From: Antedon mediterranea
Lineage: Eukaryota > Echinodermata > Crinoidea > Comatulida > Antedonidae
Assembly: GCF_964355755.1 (NCBI RefSeq)
Contig: NC_092673.1
Location: 18,917,001 to 18,981,000 of the forward strand
DNA length: 64,000 bases
Direction: 5' to 3'
This document shows, one piece after another, positions 33,076 to 48,000 of the stretch. How positions within the stretch are numbered: the first letter of the stretch is position 1; each line of letters opens with the position of its first letter. The translations under genes and the position numbers were made by a program. Below the pieces are notes generated by a model, which made no database searches, was not told where the DNA came from, and saw only the letters and a program-made list of their open reading frames with translations.

Positions 33076-36000
33076 GTATGTTTCCTACAATCAAATTCAG
33101 TATCGTTTCACTCCAGCTGGACTAGAGATTTTTTCCCAATGAGAAATACAAACTTGTCAAATCTAGTTCACCCAAATCCTGTGTATTGGAAATGCAATTA
33201 CTAGCTAATGCAAGTGATCCTTGCCTACTTAAGATCCCCTTAGTCAAACTTAAAACTTCTGAACACTTCTTATTCTTATTATGATGACAGTCCACATAAA
33301 TAGTATTTCTCTCCTTGAACATTATATTTCTTTATACAAACTGATTAGCTCTGATTTTTGATCATTTTCTCTGTAATTGTACTGTACTGTACTTGTCTTG
33401 TTTTTGTTATTTATTTATAAAAATGTTTTTTTTGTGTTTATATGGTCATCTCGTGACAAGTACTTCTTGACATGTACTTCTAGTACTATAACTACTGCTT
33501 GCTTTCAGCTCCTAAATGAGTCATCCTCTTGGGACGTAGCGGGCTAAAGCAGCAGCGTGAAAAACATTGTTTTGATGAAATATAAAGTGCGTCTTATACA
33601 TCAACGATAAAAAAATACTGATATTTTACTCTCAGTTAGGGAGTGCGTCTTATACACAGGTGCGACTTATACACCGAAATATACGGTATACTATTCCCCA
33701 CAATATACTCCGATTGTTTATGGATATATTTAATTTGATCTTTAATAATTTGCAAGATAATTTTTATTATGCTACTGTACCTCCACACGCGTGGTCCGGT
33801 CCAAAAATAAACAAAAAACTAAAATGGCTATTGCCACCAACGGCCAACTTAGTTAAAACCAGGAAGTTGCAAGGTGATGACAACGTGAACCCGGAAATTA
33901 CTTCTACCGCGTACGGTTGAAAATCTACCGATGAAATCAATAATTTTGTTTTAAAACCCTTTATAATATCTTCCTAAGATATAAATATGGAACAATATCG
34001 TAATAGTGAGAACTAATGTTATTAAATCTACGTTTCGGGAGGTAGGTATTCAAGGCGGAGATTTGTCTTGAAGTTTTCCATTGTGCTTGCCTATGTCAGA
34101 ATTAGTAAGCATAATTTATATAGATTCATAATAAACGAAACAAAAGAGTATAATAATGAATGGATAAGCTGCTTTAAAAAAGAGGTACTTTTAATTTTCT
34201 TATAGTCAGTAGAAGAGTATATTCCATCTGCTATTACTGCTCATGGTACAGATGTTAAGGAAGCATATAATGAAGCATTGACTGAGGGATCTGACAAAAT
34301 CAATCTTGGAATGCTTAAAGTAATTGGACAGGAAGGTGTGGGGAAAACTTGCCTCATTAATGCCTGTCTTGGAAAAAAGTAATACATAGTTTAGGACAGT
34401 GAAATTGACAATATAAACTTTCCATCATTTCCGGCCTGTTAGATGTACAATGAGTGGGAGTATGGAATGCAGCAGGGGCACAGGGGCAGATCCGGCAAAT
34501 TGTAATGCAAAAGATAAGACATCAAATTGAGCTCAGCCCTTCATTTCACTATTTTTAAGATTGATGATACAATTTTTGTCGCAATGTGAAAGAAGTAAAT
34601 TGATGATACAAATTTTGATTTGCGATGTGAAGGAATTGCATCGATGATATGAATTTTGTCACGATGTCCATGAAATGAATTGAGTAAAAAATATGCTGAT
34701 GAAAAGTGATGAACAGATGCTTAATAATCATTACCATTAATACAGTAGTTAGATCAGATTGCCCAACCAATTTCTAACAATTAGGCCTATGCTACAATGG
34801 CTACTTGGTAGGGCTGGTTTATGAGGATCCACTATCAAGGCTAGCCCTCCAAGGCCTATTCCCTTTTAAGTCCGGCATAGCATAATATAATTCATATATA
34901 CAAACATAATAGGCATATAATATTATTATTTTGTTCTTACGGTGAGGTTATAGCCCTGGGGTTTGTCGTTTTTATGTCCGTTTTAAGAAAATAAATAAAA
35001 CACAAAGTTATGATAATATGAATGAGACATATGGAGAGGAGAGGTCCAGTACCAATGCTTTGTTAACCTTGTGGGGTTGACCCAGCAGAGATCGAGAGGA
35101 TGACATATGCCGCCAATAGTTTTTACATTTCATTCAAATCTCGACAAAATTTGTATCACTCAACGCAAATTTATCCAATGCATTTTATTCACATATACAC
35201 GAATCATAGTTACGTAAACAGCGTTCTATACGGGAGTGTTTTTTACATTGAAAAAAGATAAAAATGGTATTTTAATTTTATTGATATTGCAGCGCAATTA
35301 AATAGCAATAACTGAATACAATTTATTAAAATATATCAACCATCTTAAATTGATTGAATTAACTAATCAATCAGTTTTTGTATTTATAAATCATAAATAA
35401 AGGTTAGAAATGTTTTGATTATTACATTATTATTATAAGTATGTATATTTATTTATTTATTGTTCTTTATTGGTTTTCAATTACTCTATTTACTTTCAGA
35501 TTTGAGAAAGACCATAACATTACAGATGGCATAGAAGTTATAAGGACAGCAAGCAAAACATGGAATGAGGCTAAAGCTGATAGTGGTAAACATGAATACA
35601 TTTAGCACTGTTGTCATTTATCTCCATTATAATAAACACAAACAGTCTCATATCCTCAAATACGCTATAAAAAATATGATATAAAATAATATACTGTAGT
35701 AGATAAAATACTGTATTTTAACCTGTTTCCGCTATAAGTAATTTTTTGGTGGTCCTGTTAAAATATTTTACCCAAACTGCCTTTCATGAGTTGCAATTCT
35801 TATTGACCTATGTAATAATAATAACTTTATTGTTTCTCTTTTATAACAGAGGCACAATTCTCAAGAGATGTGCAACAACAAAAAATTAATATGGACTTAT
35901 CTTAATACACAATCAAATACAAACATTATAAAATATTATTACATTAAAAAGTATATAAACATTAGGTTATAAAAATACATTCAATACATTTGAGTGAAAA

Positions 36001-39000
36001 GTAAAAGATTGTGTTATGGAAGGATATTATAAATTTTGTTGCGTTCTTTCCTTGCAGTTGTTAAAAATAATTTACAATATTTGTCCAAAGAGGTTACTTG
36101 CTAAAATAGTTAATATTGGTTATACATTGGATTTGATATTCTTCATGAATTTCTAGGTCGTCAAAAAAAAGGTGATATTTAAGTTCAGGTGAGCTTGACG
36201 TGAATAAGTCCCATATTTTATGCAAATCATTGTGGTATAGATCTTCTTTAAGTTGTTTAAATATTGAGTTTCTAATATTTATTTATCTAGTACAATTGAA
36301 TACAAAATGATAAATTGTTTCTTTTTCACCACAATTACATAACAAACATGATCCTAAATTTTGTGGTGACCAAGCTTCCTTTCTTCCTTCGAGTGGTAAT
36401 GAGTTAGAACGAGCTTTGAATTTTAGACTTGATGCATGTATACTAAGCATATTTTATCAATAAATGGAGTAAAGAATGTTGTAATTTTGCCAGGCCTTTC
36501 TACGACTCTTTTTCACCCACAAAAAAAAACCAGATTAATATAACTAATTGTAACTTTAAATAGTTTATTAATAGGCAAAGGATTCATAAACAAGTTTATA
36601 ATATGCATATGTTAGGTAAAAATGCACAATCGGCATCTTCTATCAACTGGCAATGAGTCGCCAAGATGCGTCCTTTCTCCTGTATTGTTCAGCATATATA
36701 CAAATGAGTTTAAAATTAAATTTGATGACTGCTGTTTAATTAAGTATGCCGATGACAGTGTTATAACTGGATCTATTAGGATAATAATTAATTTAAAAAA
36801 AACTATAGACAGTCAATAAATGACTTTGCCACATCGTGTGGTAATAACATCCTAACCTTAAATACAGATAAAACTAAAGAGATCATTTTTTACTTTAGAC
36901 GCTCCAAAAGAACACTTCCAATTGCCATAACTACCAATGAACAAAATATTGAAATGGTCGAGGAATTTAAGTATCTTGGTGTTGAGCTTAATTAAAACCT
37001 TAACTGGGAAGCCAACTGCTTACGCGTCGTGACGTTTGCTCCCAAACCCTTCCCATCATGCGTCGCCCACGGTATTTGCGATAAACCTTATTACAAAAAG
37101 AGCAAGCCAGAGAATTTTTTTCCTCCGAAACTTAAAAGCTTCAATATCAGATGTGAAATTCTTAACCCTTTTTTGATAGCGTTATTAGAAGTGTTCTTTT
37201 ATTTGGCTCAATTGTCTGGTTCTCGAATCTAACTCAAAGGGTAAAAAACAAACTAAAATGGTAGAGTGGGCCAGTAAAATAATCGGCATTAGCCTTGAAC
37301 CTCTTATGTCTCCAAATGAAAGGGACATCCTAAAAACTGTCAATAAAATTTGTCAAGATCCCGATCACCCTGTAAATAAATTCTTTAAGCTTAGCCAAAC
37401 TGGTAGACGGATCACTCTGAATCACAACACTAAACTAAATAGCAAGTTTGATCTCTGTAATTTGTTGTTTTTTTTGTTTTTTTATATATTTGTATATCGT
37501 TTGTATATTGTATGTATATCAAATGTAAATCAACCAACCAAATTTTATTTGTACCTTGTTGTAAAAATGACAATAAATACTATTGTATCGTATCGTATAG
37601 TAGAATGGGGAACCTAATGTTACAAAAATGAATTATATGAGATTTTAATGCTCAAATTGAGTGCGGAATTGATTTGGAATCCTTAGAACTATTAGACTTC
37701 ATTGCAATTGGTGGCAATTTTTCCAGACCCTAATTTGCCTGCCATCGTGGAGCCTATTTTGGACCAATATGAACATACTTTTGCCAAATCATACAATATC
37801 ATGACAAATAGATTTGACAATTTGTATTAATAGCACTGATGGCGGCCATTGGATTCCAAGATTGATGCCATTAAAATTGATTTGAATCCTTATGACTATC
37901 AAAGCAATCTAACCACATACTACATTACCTTAAATAGTACTAGTAGAATGAATTCCAATTTAGGACAATTTGTTCAACCGCATTATGAAATGAGTTGATA
38001 GTTCAGGGTATAGTCACGTATCTATATATTTTTTTCTCTACAGGTAATCCTTCAAAACAGTATACAAAAATGGTCAAGAATAAATTGAGAGAAAGGAAAA
38101 CTGTAAACGTAAGTCACTATAGTGTAATTGAAACATAAAATGAATAAAATAGTATCCACATGGATGTTCTACTAATACAAACCTGTCATTTAAGCTTCTT
38201 TTGTAAATGAACCAATGAGACATATGACTATTGAGCAGCAGTTTTAATTATAAAAAAAAACATTTTTTTTTTTTCAATTCTTTTATAATTTGGTTTTGAA
38301 AGTTTTCTTCTGTTAAACGTAGATTATTTAAGTTTTGATAAACATTTAAATCTTTTATATCCGTTTACTCTTTTTTTATTTCAAGTGTCATGATGATAAA
38401 CCACTTACATATGATTCCAATTACAAAAATGATGATTACAGAAATGATGACGACAACAATGATGATTACAGAAATAATGGTGTGTAACTCCCTTTCTAAT
38501 TTTGTTGATATCGTTGTCAATAATGAATAAATAAGTCCTAAAAGTATGAGTCATATTCATATATCATCGCTATTTGAAATAATCAATTAGATTGTGTTTA
38601 AAAAAAATTTATTTTCCAATTTAAAGTAACTAAACTATTACTATGTAATATAGTTTTTATGTGATCATATTTATATTTAACAATTATGTTGACAGTCAAT
38701 TTTTTGTCGAAGTGAATAACTATTATGTGACATTAAAATGGCATATTCAACAAAAAATGTGTTCTAGAGTTGACCAGCCGATTCTGTAAGACCTTGAAAA
38801 ATAGTCATTAGGGACTTTACGGAACAGGACGGGAAGCCACAGAATGCTAATGAATAATTTATAACTTTTTGTGGACAATAAAGTTGCCATTTTCCCGTTT
38901 ACGGAGAATGACTAGAAATAATGTACATATAACCTTAAATATACAGTTCAAATTACACTTAAACATGGAATTTTTAAAACTCTAAATAATATTTGAATTT

Positions 39001-42000
39001 AATTTAATTGTTTAACGTTAAAAGCAATACATTTTGTGCGGTGTTTGAATGCGAGACCTCTAGCTAGGAAGGCTATGCTGTATCACCAGAGCCAAGCGAT
39101 TCAGAAGGGCCATGCGCTGCGAGGCAGGGGAGGGAGAGAGATACTGCCGGTTGTCGTCTTTGCACAAGGGTATGTAACTAATAAAACAGCTGTGTCGCCT
39201 GTATATGATTTTACATTCTAGCGAACACAGGATGTCCGTTGTCTTCCCCTAACTGTCCTGTTTTGGCTGGGGGTGGCAGATGCCAAAATAAGCATGCTTG
39301 AATTTTACTTGTGTTTATGATAACCAACAAAATTTGTTTCCACTACAGGTACTGCTACAGCAGCTGAAGCTATTCCAATTGATATAGATAAACAGTTAGA
39401 TAAAGATGTAATTCAGGATATTGTGCAAAATAAGGAGACGACTTTGGAAGAAACATTCAACATCTGGGACCATGGGGGACAATTGATATACCATGGTATA
39501 CATCGTGTAAGGCTGATTCAAACCTATGGAATTATGCTTTCGTATCGTACGTGGCGTACAACTTCATGTCTGAACCAGGAAAAGATTAGTGAAAGCCACC
39601 TCTTTATGACACTGACCTTTCGTTCGTTCTGAAGGTACAAGATTAGTGTACAGATGCTTATGATACGATCAATGATTCTGACCTCCAACCAATCAAATTT
39701 ACTCTTGCATGCCAGATGTTGGCTAAATCTGTTTCACTTCAGTTTGTAACAAAAGCGTTAATCAATTCAAAACACTTTGCTGTTTCTAACTACTGTGAAG
39801 TAGCTTTGTGTCTAGAGGTATGAATGCCAGGCTAGTGATGTGGAGGTCGTGGATTCGAGTCCCACCCAAGAATTACTTAAATACAAATTATGACAGAGTG
39901 GGGAAAATTATCTAACCAATTGCTAAGTATAATATGACCTTGCTTGCGATACGAAAGCATTTCTCCATGTGTCTGAACCTACCCTTAATTTCAAAATATG
40001 TAGTAGAACAGAACATTGATATTTTATTGAATAAGATCTGGATAAGATCTTTACTTCAAAAACATTAAACTCCACATCAGCCAGTTAAAAGGAAATGTTA
40101 CTAACATAACTGTATGGCTATGGTACAGTATGGTATGCCTTTCTTGCCTATTCAGTAATCACAAATTTCTTTCCATGGTAACTGCTTATATAATTGTTAA
40201 TATTAAACATTTTCCATGCCTATATTCCAACAAAACAAATCAAGTATTTTCAGTAACTCTTAGTTCTTGATTTTTGTTTTCTATCATCACTGATTGTAGC
40301 CACAATATTATATGAATTTGTTATAGAGAATTGCTCTGATAAAAGGATTAACAGAAATAGATTTTAGATAGTTTTTATTTATATTAGGGTCCACCTACAA
40401 ATTCAAATAATATTAACGAATATTAATCAGCCAATATTTAAATAAAAAAATAATTTTTGCAGATCTTCATGACATCACGATCACTTTACATTGTAGTGTT
40501 TGATCTCAGTAAACCCTTGGATGATCTTGCTACTTTCATTAATTCTACTGGAGTAAGTATTTCTAGAGCATGGCGGCAGTAAGGTATTGTGATTGAACAA
40601 GTCTTCTAATTTATAAAAACAAAAACAGTTTGACTATTATAAAAGATTTTATTTCATACCTTCCAGATAAGATGTAGTAATGAACATTTTTTTTAAACTA
40701 ACCATTTCAAGTTTAACTTTAAGATGTTTTGAAGTGTTCTTATAATTTTTTTTTCAGAGAACATGTCAACATCATTGGACCAATCTCCAGTTCATATTAT
40801 CTTACATCCTGTCAGTTTATTCTCATAGTCGTATTGTGGAAGAGGATGAGGAGAATGAAGTTGACAAACCAACTATCCTTATTGTGGGTACACATAAGGG
40901 GAAGCTTGGCTGGACTGAAGAACAGCAAAATGATGAGGTTAATACTTCTTTTGTTTCTGTATTATTATAAATAGCCACAACCAAAGATACATTGCAGTTG
41001 TAACTGTTTTTAAATATTACTTCAAATAAATTACAAAATTGACACATTCTTATTATGAAATAGGCGTAAACTATTTTAAAATTATTTACAAACAGGCAGA
41101 AAAGGTGTTTAAAATTATTCGAGATGTTCTTAAAACAAAACAATATGGAAATCATGTCTACCACAAATATTTTGCCATTGAAAACAGTCAACCAACCACA
41201 GATAAGAGCTTTGGTTATCTCAAACAAGTTATTGATAAACTTATGAAAGCATTAGAACAGCCTTTTCCTTTAAAGTGGATGCGTTTTCGATGTGATCTAC
41301 ATGATCTAAGAGGAAAAAAACAGCCCTCCTTTTCTTTGTGTCCTTTAAAAGAGGTAAATGTTATTTGTTTTGTTTGGTTCTTTTTTTCAGAAAAGAACAT
41401 TTTTGGAAATATTAAGTCGCAAGTATCTATCAAGTATCTAAAAAAAAATTAACGTTTCTAAATATAAGTACCCTTTAATTAAAAAATGTCCATAGCCTAC
41501 TGTAGCCAATTAGATTACAATATCCAACATCATATTTTCATCTCAGATATTTGCTGCCATTGTTTTATTTATAAATTGTGTGTTTGAAAATACTGAGGTA
41601 ATTAGCCATTGAAATTCAATATTTCAAACTATGTTTTCATGTAATACCCACATGTTACAAAAATAAATATGATTTCATATTTTGTTATTTAATTCTGAAT
41701 AATACTAATTATTATTTCTTTTAGATCAAAATTCTGACAAGTAAGAATGGTATTGTTGACGAAAAAAACAAATCAGTCCTGCTTAACTTGTATGATCTTG
41801 GTGAAATTGTTTACATGCCTGACAACAAATTATTAAGGGATAAAGTCATGCTAGATCCGTTGAGGCTGGTTGAAATTGTCACCAAATTTGTAACTGTAGT
41901 TTCCCCAAAATATCCCGTAAGTAGACTCATGTAATGTCTTGCATTGTAAAAACATGTTACCGTAGTATAATTACTCCTGTTCTGTGTAATTTATTATTCC

Positions 42001-45000
42001 TTAGCAACAAATTTGCCTTTAGTAATATTTGATAGAGATGCTTAACATTTTCTATAGATAAAATAAAAAGTATGCTGTAAGGCATCATTTGCAATTTACT
42101 GTAATTTTTTTACAAGTTTTAATTATTTCACTTTTAATATTCTGCTTTCAATCTATTATAATTGAAGCACTATAAAAGTGAATAGCACAGCAGCAAACTA
42201 ACTTGGAGTAATTTCACAGTTTAACCCTTTCACTGCGTGTATTACCGGGTATAAACATGTCTTTGAACTCCATATAAGCATCATTACCGGGTACACTATA
42301 TTTTTGATAAACTTAAATATATTTGCAATGTTTTAAAACTATTTTCCTGCACTACATGCAACCTCTATATTTTTTTATATCGTCGTATCGTACCATTTTC
42401 TTACTCCAAACCGTAGACCAACCTTTTACCCACCACAAAAATATTTACAAAATTATCTCATTTAGTATGTTTTTGCAATTTATTAAAAATCACCTGTCTC
42501 TCAATGTTATGCACAGTGAAAGGGTTAAACCACGATACTGTATTATACCAACATATGGTTCATCTATATTCTATTCTGTATCTATTTCCGTCATCCTCAC
42601 AACTGTTATAAACACAAAATATGATGCATAATTGATAGTTGGTGTTTTTTTTAGTCCGCTAAATATAGAAGATCTTTTGATAAACTTGACAAAGGCATAC
42701 TGGAAGAAGACTTGTTGCGAAAATTATGGAAAGATAGTAAAGTTGACAACGGAAAGAATTTTGAGTTCCTTGTAGCACTGATGATTCAATTAGGTTTCAT
42801 TTGTGAGAGGAAGACAACCAGCAGACACGATGTGGCAAGTACATCTTGTTTCTTTAAGCTTTCATTTTATACATGTAAGATTTGGGAGAAAAAGTATTAT
42901 TTTAATAGTTTGGATTTTTAATGTTCAAAGTTTAAATAAACTTTCTAATGAAAATGTCTACATGACAGAGTATCTTTAGTTTGCTTTAAATAATTTAAAT
43001 GGCATTGTTACAAATTAACAATTTCAGAAATCAGTTGGAAAACAATCCTTTTTTGTGCCACTGCGACTTGCTATCAAGACAAGACAAGTGGGACAATTAC
43101 CTGATGATTCACAATCTATCAGCAGGCCTATCTATTACGACTTTGAGGGATATCTGCCAGACGTGTTGTTTCCGTATTTAATTATTGAATTCCTTAACAA
43201 ATTTCAAAAGGAAGGAGTTGACCCAATACTCGCATGTAATTATGCAGAACTTTACCTCAACGAAAATCATCATGTGATTTTGTCTCTTGACAAATTTATT
43301 ACTAAGAAGGATGAGCGAAAGTTCTTGTTAAAGGTAATAAATAATCTCTATAATGAATGTTCAATATATATCACTAAATTATGAAAGTTAAATATTGTTG
43401 CTTAGTCTTTCCCAGAATTTACTTTAAATGCATCTAAATTTTGATAACAAAGCATCACATCTATTTTTACTTTCTAGATGGCTATTAAAAGAACAGATTC
43501 TTTTGACGAAACGAGTAAAGAGGAACCTTCAGCTGAAGCATGTAAATTGGTATGTTATGTTACCAGTTATATTATATATCTGTTTGGACGTACTTTATCA
43601 AAATACACATAGAACAATTGAGGAGAAATTTACACATGTTTCTTTAAACTATGCTTTTAGATCAGTAAATATGTTAAAAATCTGTTGCAAATTCTCTAAC
43701 TGTGTCTCTCCAGATAGGTATAGGTAGGTTTCCTTAAAAGCTTCACAATGTATAGTGATTGGTACCAAGGATATCAAATTCTACTAGGAAAAATGTAAAA
43801 TCATTTGAATTTCATTCACTGGATATAACTTATAATTTATCAAAAGTTACATCTATGTTTTCTTTTCTTTTTTTAATTGAATTGAAAAAAATATAATCCC
43901 AATAAAGTTTTCAGATTTACACCATAAATCTGAAAACATTGCCTAACTTTGTGAGCTACTGCATCATTGATGCTTTCATATTTGCTGGTGTGTGTCTTAA
44001 ATTGTTATCAATCAACATTAAATTTATATCTTTAGGTTTTGTCAACAGTTGAGAAGTCATTCGAGCATTCTAAAGATGGTGGTAGAAGGGGGATTCCATT
44101 CAAGAGATGCATTCCTTGTCAGTGTAGTGATCAATTAGACAAGAAGCATTTTCAAATTCTTGAAGATTTCACATGTGGAAAGTTGATGTGCACCGAAACT
44201 GGCAAGTCTGTTACGATGGATGTCACATGTTACAAGCGGCTGTTTGGATGTAAGAGTCATTAAATTTATTTATTTTTATTAAGTACATTTTCATTAATAC
44301 GCTACTTCTTCATGAAGGACTCTCACTCATCCCTACAGTACAGGAAACTGAAAAAAGGGCTATTTCTGTTCTATAAACAACTTGTGATCTATTTGTGCAA
44401 AAAGTGACATGTTTAAATAATTATAGAATAGAAAAAGAGGATACTGTACCTTATTTGAAAATAGACATATTTGATAATACTCTTCCAGTAGTAGTACAAC
44501 ATAATCATTATTGATAATCTATACATTGTTACAACATGCTGCTATTAGCTGTGATATCTTCATCCCTCTTACCAGTAGTAGTACTATCAGAATCATTATT
44601 GATAATCTATACATTGTTACAACATGCTCCTATTAGCTGTGATATCTTCATTCCTCTTACCAGTAGTAGTACTATCAGAATCATTATTGATAATCTATAC
44701 ATTGTTACAACATGCTGCTATTAGCTGTGATATCTTCATTCCTCTTACCAGTAATAGTACTATCAGAATCATTATTGATAATCTATACATTGTTACAACA
44801 TGCTGCTATTAGCTGTGATATCTTTATTCCTCTTAGTAGTAGTAGTACTATCAGAATCATTATGGATAATCTATACATTGTTACAACATGCTGCTATTAG
44901 CTGTGATATCTTCATTCCTCTTACCAGTAGTAGTACTATCAGAATCATTATTGATAATCTATACATTGTTACAACATGCTGCTATTAGCTGTGATATCTT

Positions 45001-48000
45001 CATTCCTCTTACCAGTAATAGTACTATCAGAATCATTATTGATAATCTGTACATTGTTACAACATGCTGCTATTAGCTGTGATATCTTCATTCCTCTTAC
45101 CAGTAGTAGTACTATCAGAATGATTATTGATAATCTATACATTGTTATAACATGCTGCTATTAGCTGTGATATCTTCATTCCTCTTACCAGTAGTACTGT
45201 AGTAGTATCAGAATCATTCTTGATAATCTATACATTGTTACAACATGCTGCTATTAGCTGTGATATCTTCATTCCTCTTACCAGTAGTAGTACTATCAGA
45301 ATCATTATTGATAATCTATACATTGTTACAACATGCTGCTATTAGCTGTGATATCTTCATTCCTCTTACCAGTAGTACTGTAGTAGTATCAGAATCATTA
45401 TTGATAATCTATACATTGTTACAACATGCTGCTATTAGCTGTGATATCTTCATTCCTCTTACCAGTAGTAGTACTATCAGAATCATTATTGATAATCTAT
45501 ACATTGTTACAACATGCTGTTATTAGCTGTGATATCTTCATTCCTCTTACCAGTAGTAGTACTATCAGAATCATTATTGATAATCTATACATTGTTACAA
45601 CATGCTGCTATTAGCTGTGATATCTTCATTCCTCTTACCAGTAGTAGTAGTACTATCAGAATCATTATTGATAATCTATACATTGTTACAACATGCTGCT
45701 ATTAGCTGTGATACCTTCATTCCTCTTACCAGTAGTAGTACTATCAGAATCATTATTGATAATCTATACATTGTTACAACATGCTGCTATTAGCTGTGAT
45801 ATCTTCATTCCTCTTACCAGTAGTAGTACTATCATAATCATTATTGATAATCTATACATTGTTACAACATGCTGCTATTAGCTGTGATACCTTCATTCCT
45901 CTTACCAGTAGTAGTACTATCAGAATCATTATTGATAATCTATACATTGTTACAACATGCTGCTATTAGCTGTGATATCTTCATTCCTCTTACCAGTAGT
46001 AGTACTATCAGAATCATTATTGATAATCTATACATTGTTACAACATGCTGCTATTAGCTGTGATATCTTCATTCCTCTTACCAGTAGTAGTAGGCTACTA
46101 TCAGAATCATTATTGATAATCTATACATTGTTACAACATGCTGCTATTAGCTGTGATATCTTCATTCCTCTTACCAGTAGTAGTACTATCAGAATCATTA
46201 TTGATAATCTATACATTGTTACAACATGTTGCTATTAGCTGTGATATCTTCATTCCTCTTACCAGTAGTAGTACTATCAGAATCATTATTGATAATCTAT
46301 ACATTGTTACAACATGCTGCTATTGGCTGTGATATCTTCATTCCTCATACCAGTAGTAGTACTATCAGAATCATTATTGATAATCTATACATTGTTACAA
46401 CATGTTGCTATTAGCTGTGATATCTTCATTCCTCTTACCAGTAGTAGTACTATCAGAATCATTATTGATAATCTATACATTGTTACAACATGCTGCTATT
46501 AGCTGTGATATCTTCATTCCTCTTACCAGTAGTAGTACTATCAGAATCATTATTGATAATCTATACATTGTTACAACATGCTGTTATTAGCTGTGATATC
46601 TTCATTCCTCTTACCAGTAGTAGTACTATCAGAATCATTATTGATAATCTATACATTGTTACAACATGCTGCTATTAGCTGTGATATCTTCATTCCTCTT
46701 ACCAGTAGTAGTACTATCATAATCATTATTGATAATCTATACATTGTTACAACATGCTGCTATTAGCTGTGATACCTTCATTCCTCTTACCAGTAGTAGT
46801 ACTATCAGAATCATTATTGATAATCTATACATTGTTACAACATGCTGCTATTAGCTGTGATATCTTCATTCCTCTTACCAGTAGTAGTACTATCAGAATC
46901 ATTATTGATAATCTATACATTGTTACAACATGCTGCTATTAGCTGTGATATCTTCATTCCTCTTACCAGTAGTAGTAGGCTACTATCAGAATCATTATTG
47001 ATAATCTATACATTGTTACAACATGCTGCTATTAGCTGTGATATCTTCATTCCTCTTACCAGTAGTAGTACTATCAGAATCATTATTGATAATCTATACA
47101 TTGTTACAACATGTTGCTATTAGCTGTGATATCTTCATTCCTCTTACCAGTAGTAGTACTATCAGAATCATTATTGATAATCTATACATTGTTACAACAT
47201 GCTGCTATTGGCTGTGATATCTTCATTCCTCATACCAGTAGTAGTACTATCAGAATCATTATTGATAATCTATACATTGTTACAACATGTTGCTATTAGC
47301 TGTGATATCTTCATTCCTCTTACCAGTAGTAGTACTATCAGAATCATTATTGATAATCTATACATTGTTACAACATGCTGCTATTAGCTGTGATATCTTC
47401 ATTCCTCTTACCAGTAGTAGTACTATCAGAATCATTATTGATAATCTATACATTGTTACAAAATGCTGTTATTAGCTGTGATATCTTCATTCCTCTTACC
47501 AGTAGTAGTACTATCAGAATCATTATTGATAATCTATACATTGTTACAACATGCTGCTATTAGCTGTGATATCTTCATTCCTCTTACCAGTAGTAGTTCT
47601 ATCAGAATCATTATTGATAATCTATACATTGTTACAACATGCTGCTATTAGCTGTGATATCTTCATTCCTCTTACCAGTAGTAGTACTATCAGAATCATT
47701 ATTGATAATCTATACATTGTTACAACATGCTGTTATTAGCTGTGATATCTTCATTCCTCTTACCAGTAGTAGTACTATCAGAATCATTATTGATAATCTA
47801 TACATTGTTACAACATGCTGCTATTAGCTGTGATATCTTCATTCCTCTTACCAGTAGTAGTTCTATCAGAATCATTATTGATAATCTATACATTGTTACA
47901 ACATGCTGCTATTAGCTGTGATATCTTCATTCCTCTTACCAGTAGTAGTACTATCAGAATCATTATTGATAATCTATACATTGTTACAACATGCTGCTAT

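Larger units (their letters stand above)
35586..38043. other. Intron 3 with two opposed LINE fragments
   Basis: A 2.5-kb intron. It contains a minus-strand LINE 3' end (35812-36470) and a plus-strand LINE 3' half (36540-37600), described separately. Confidence 0.7.

Noticed and set aside
33076-33204. Extension of the kinase ORF past 33075
   Set aside because: Sequence after 33075 begins with a strong GTATGT donor, and the next exon continues the protein in phase. The extension is best read as intron.
33660-33920. 86-codon ORF after the kinase exon
   Set aside because: It begins inside MITE sequence and has no recognisable domain. It lies in intron 1.
39036-39221. 61-codon ORF in a GC-richer patch
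   Set aside because: It looks like repeat debris within an intron, with no splice-compatible link to the Roc exons.
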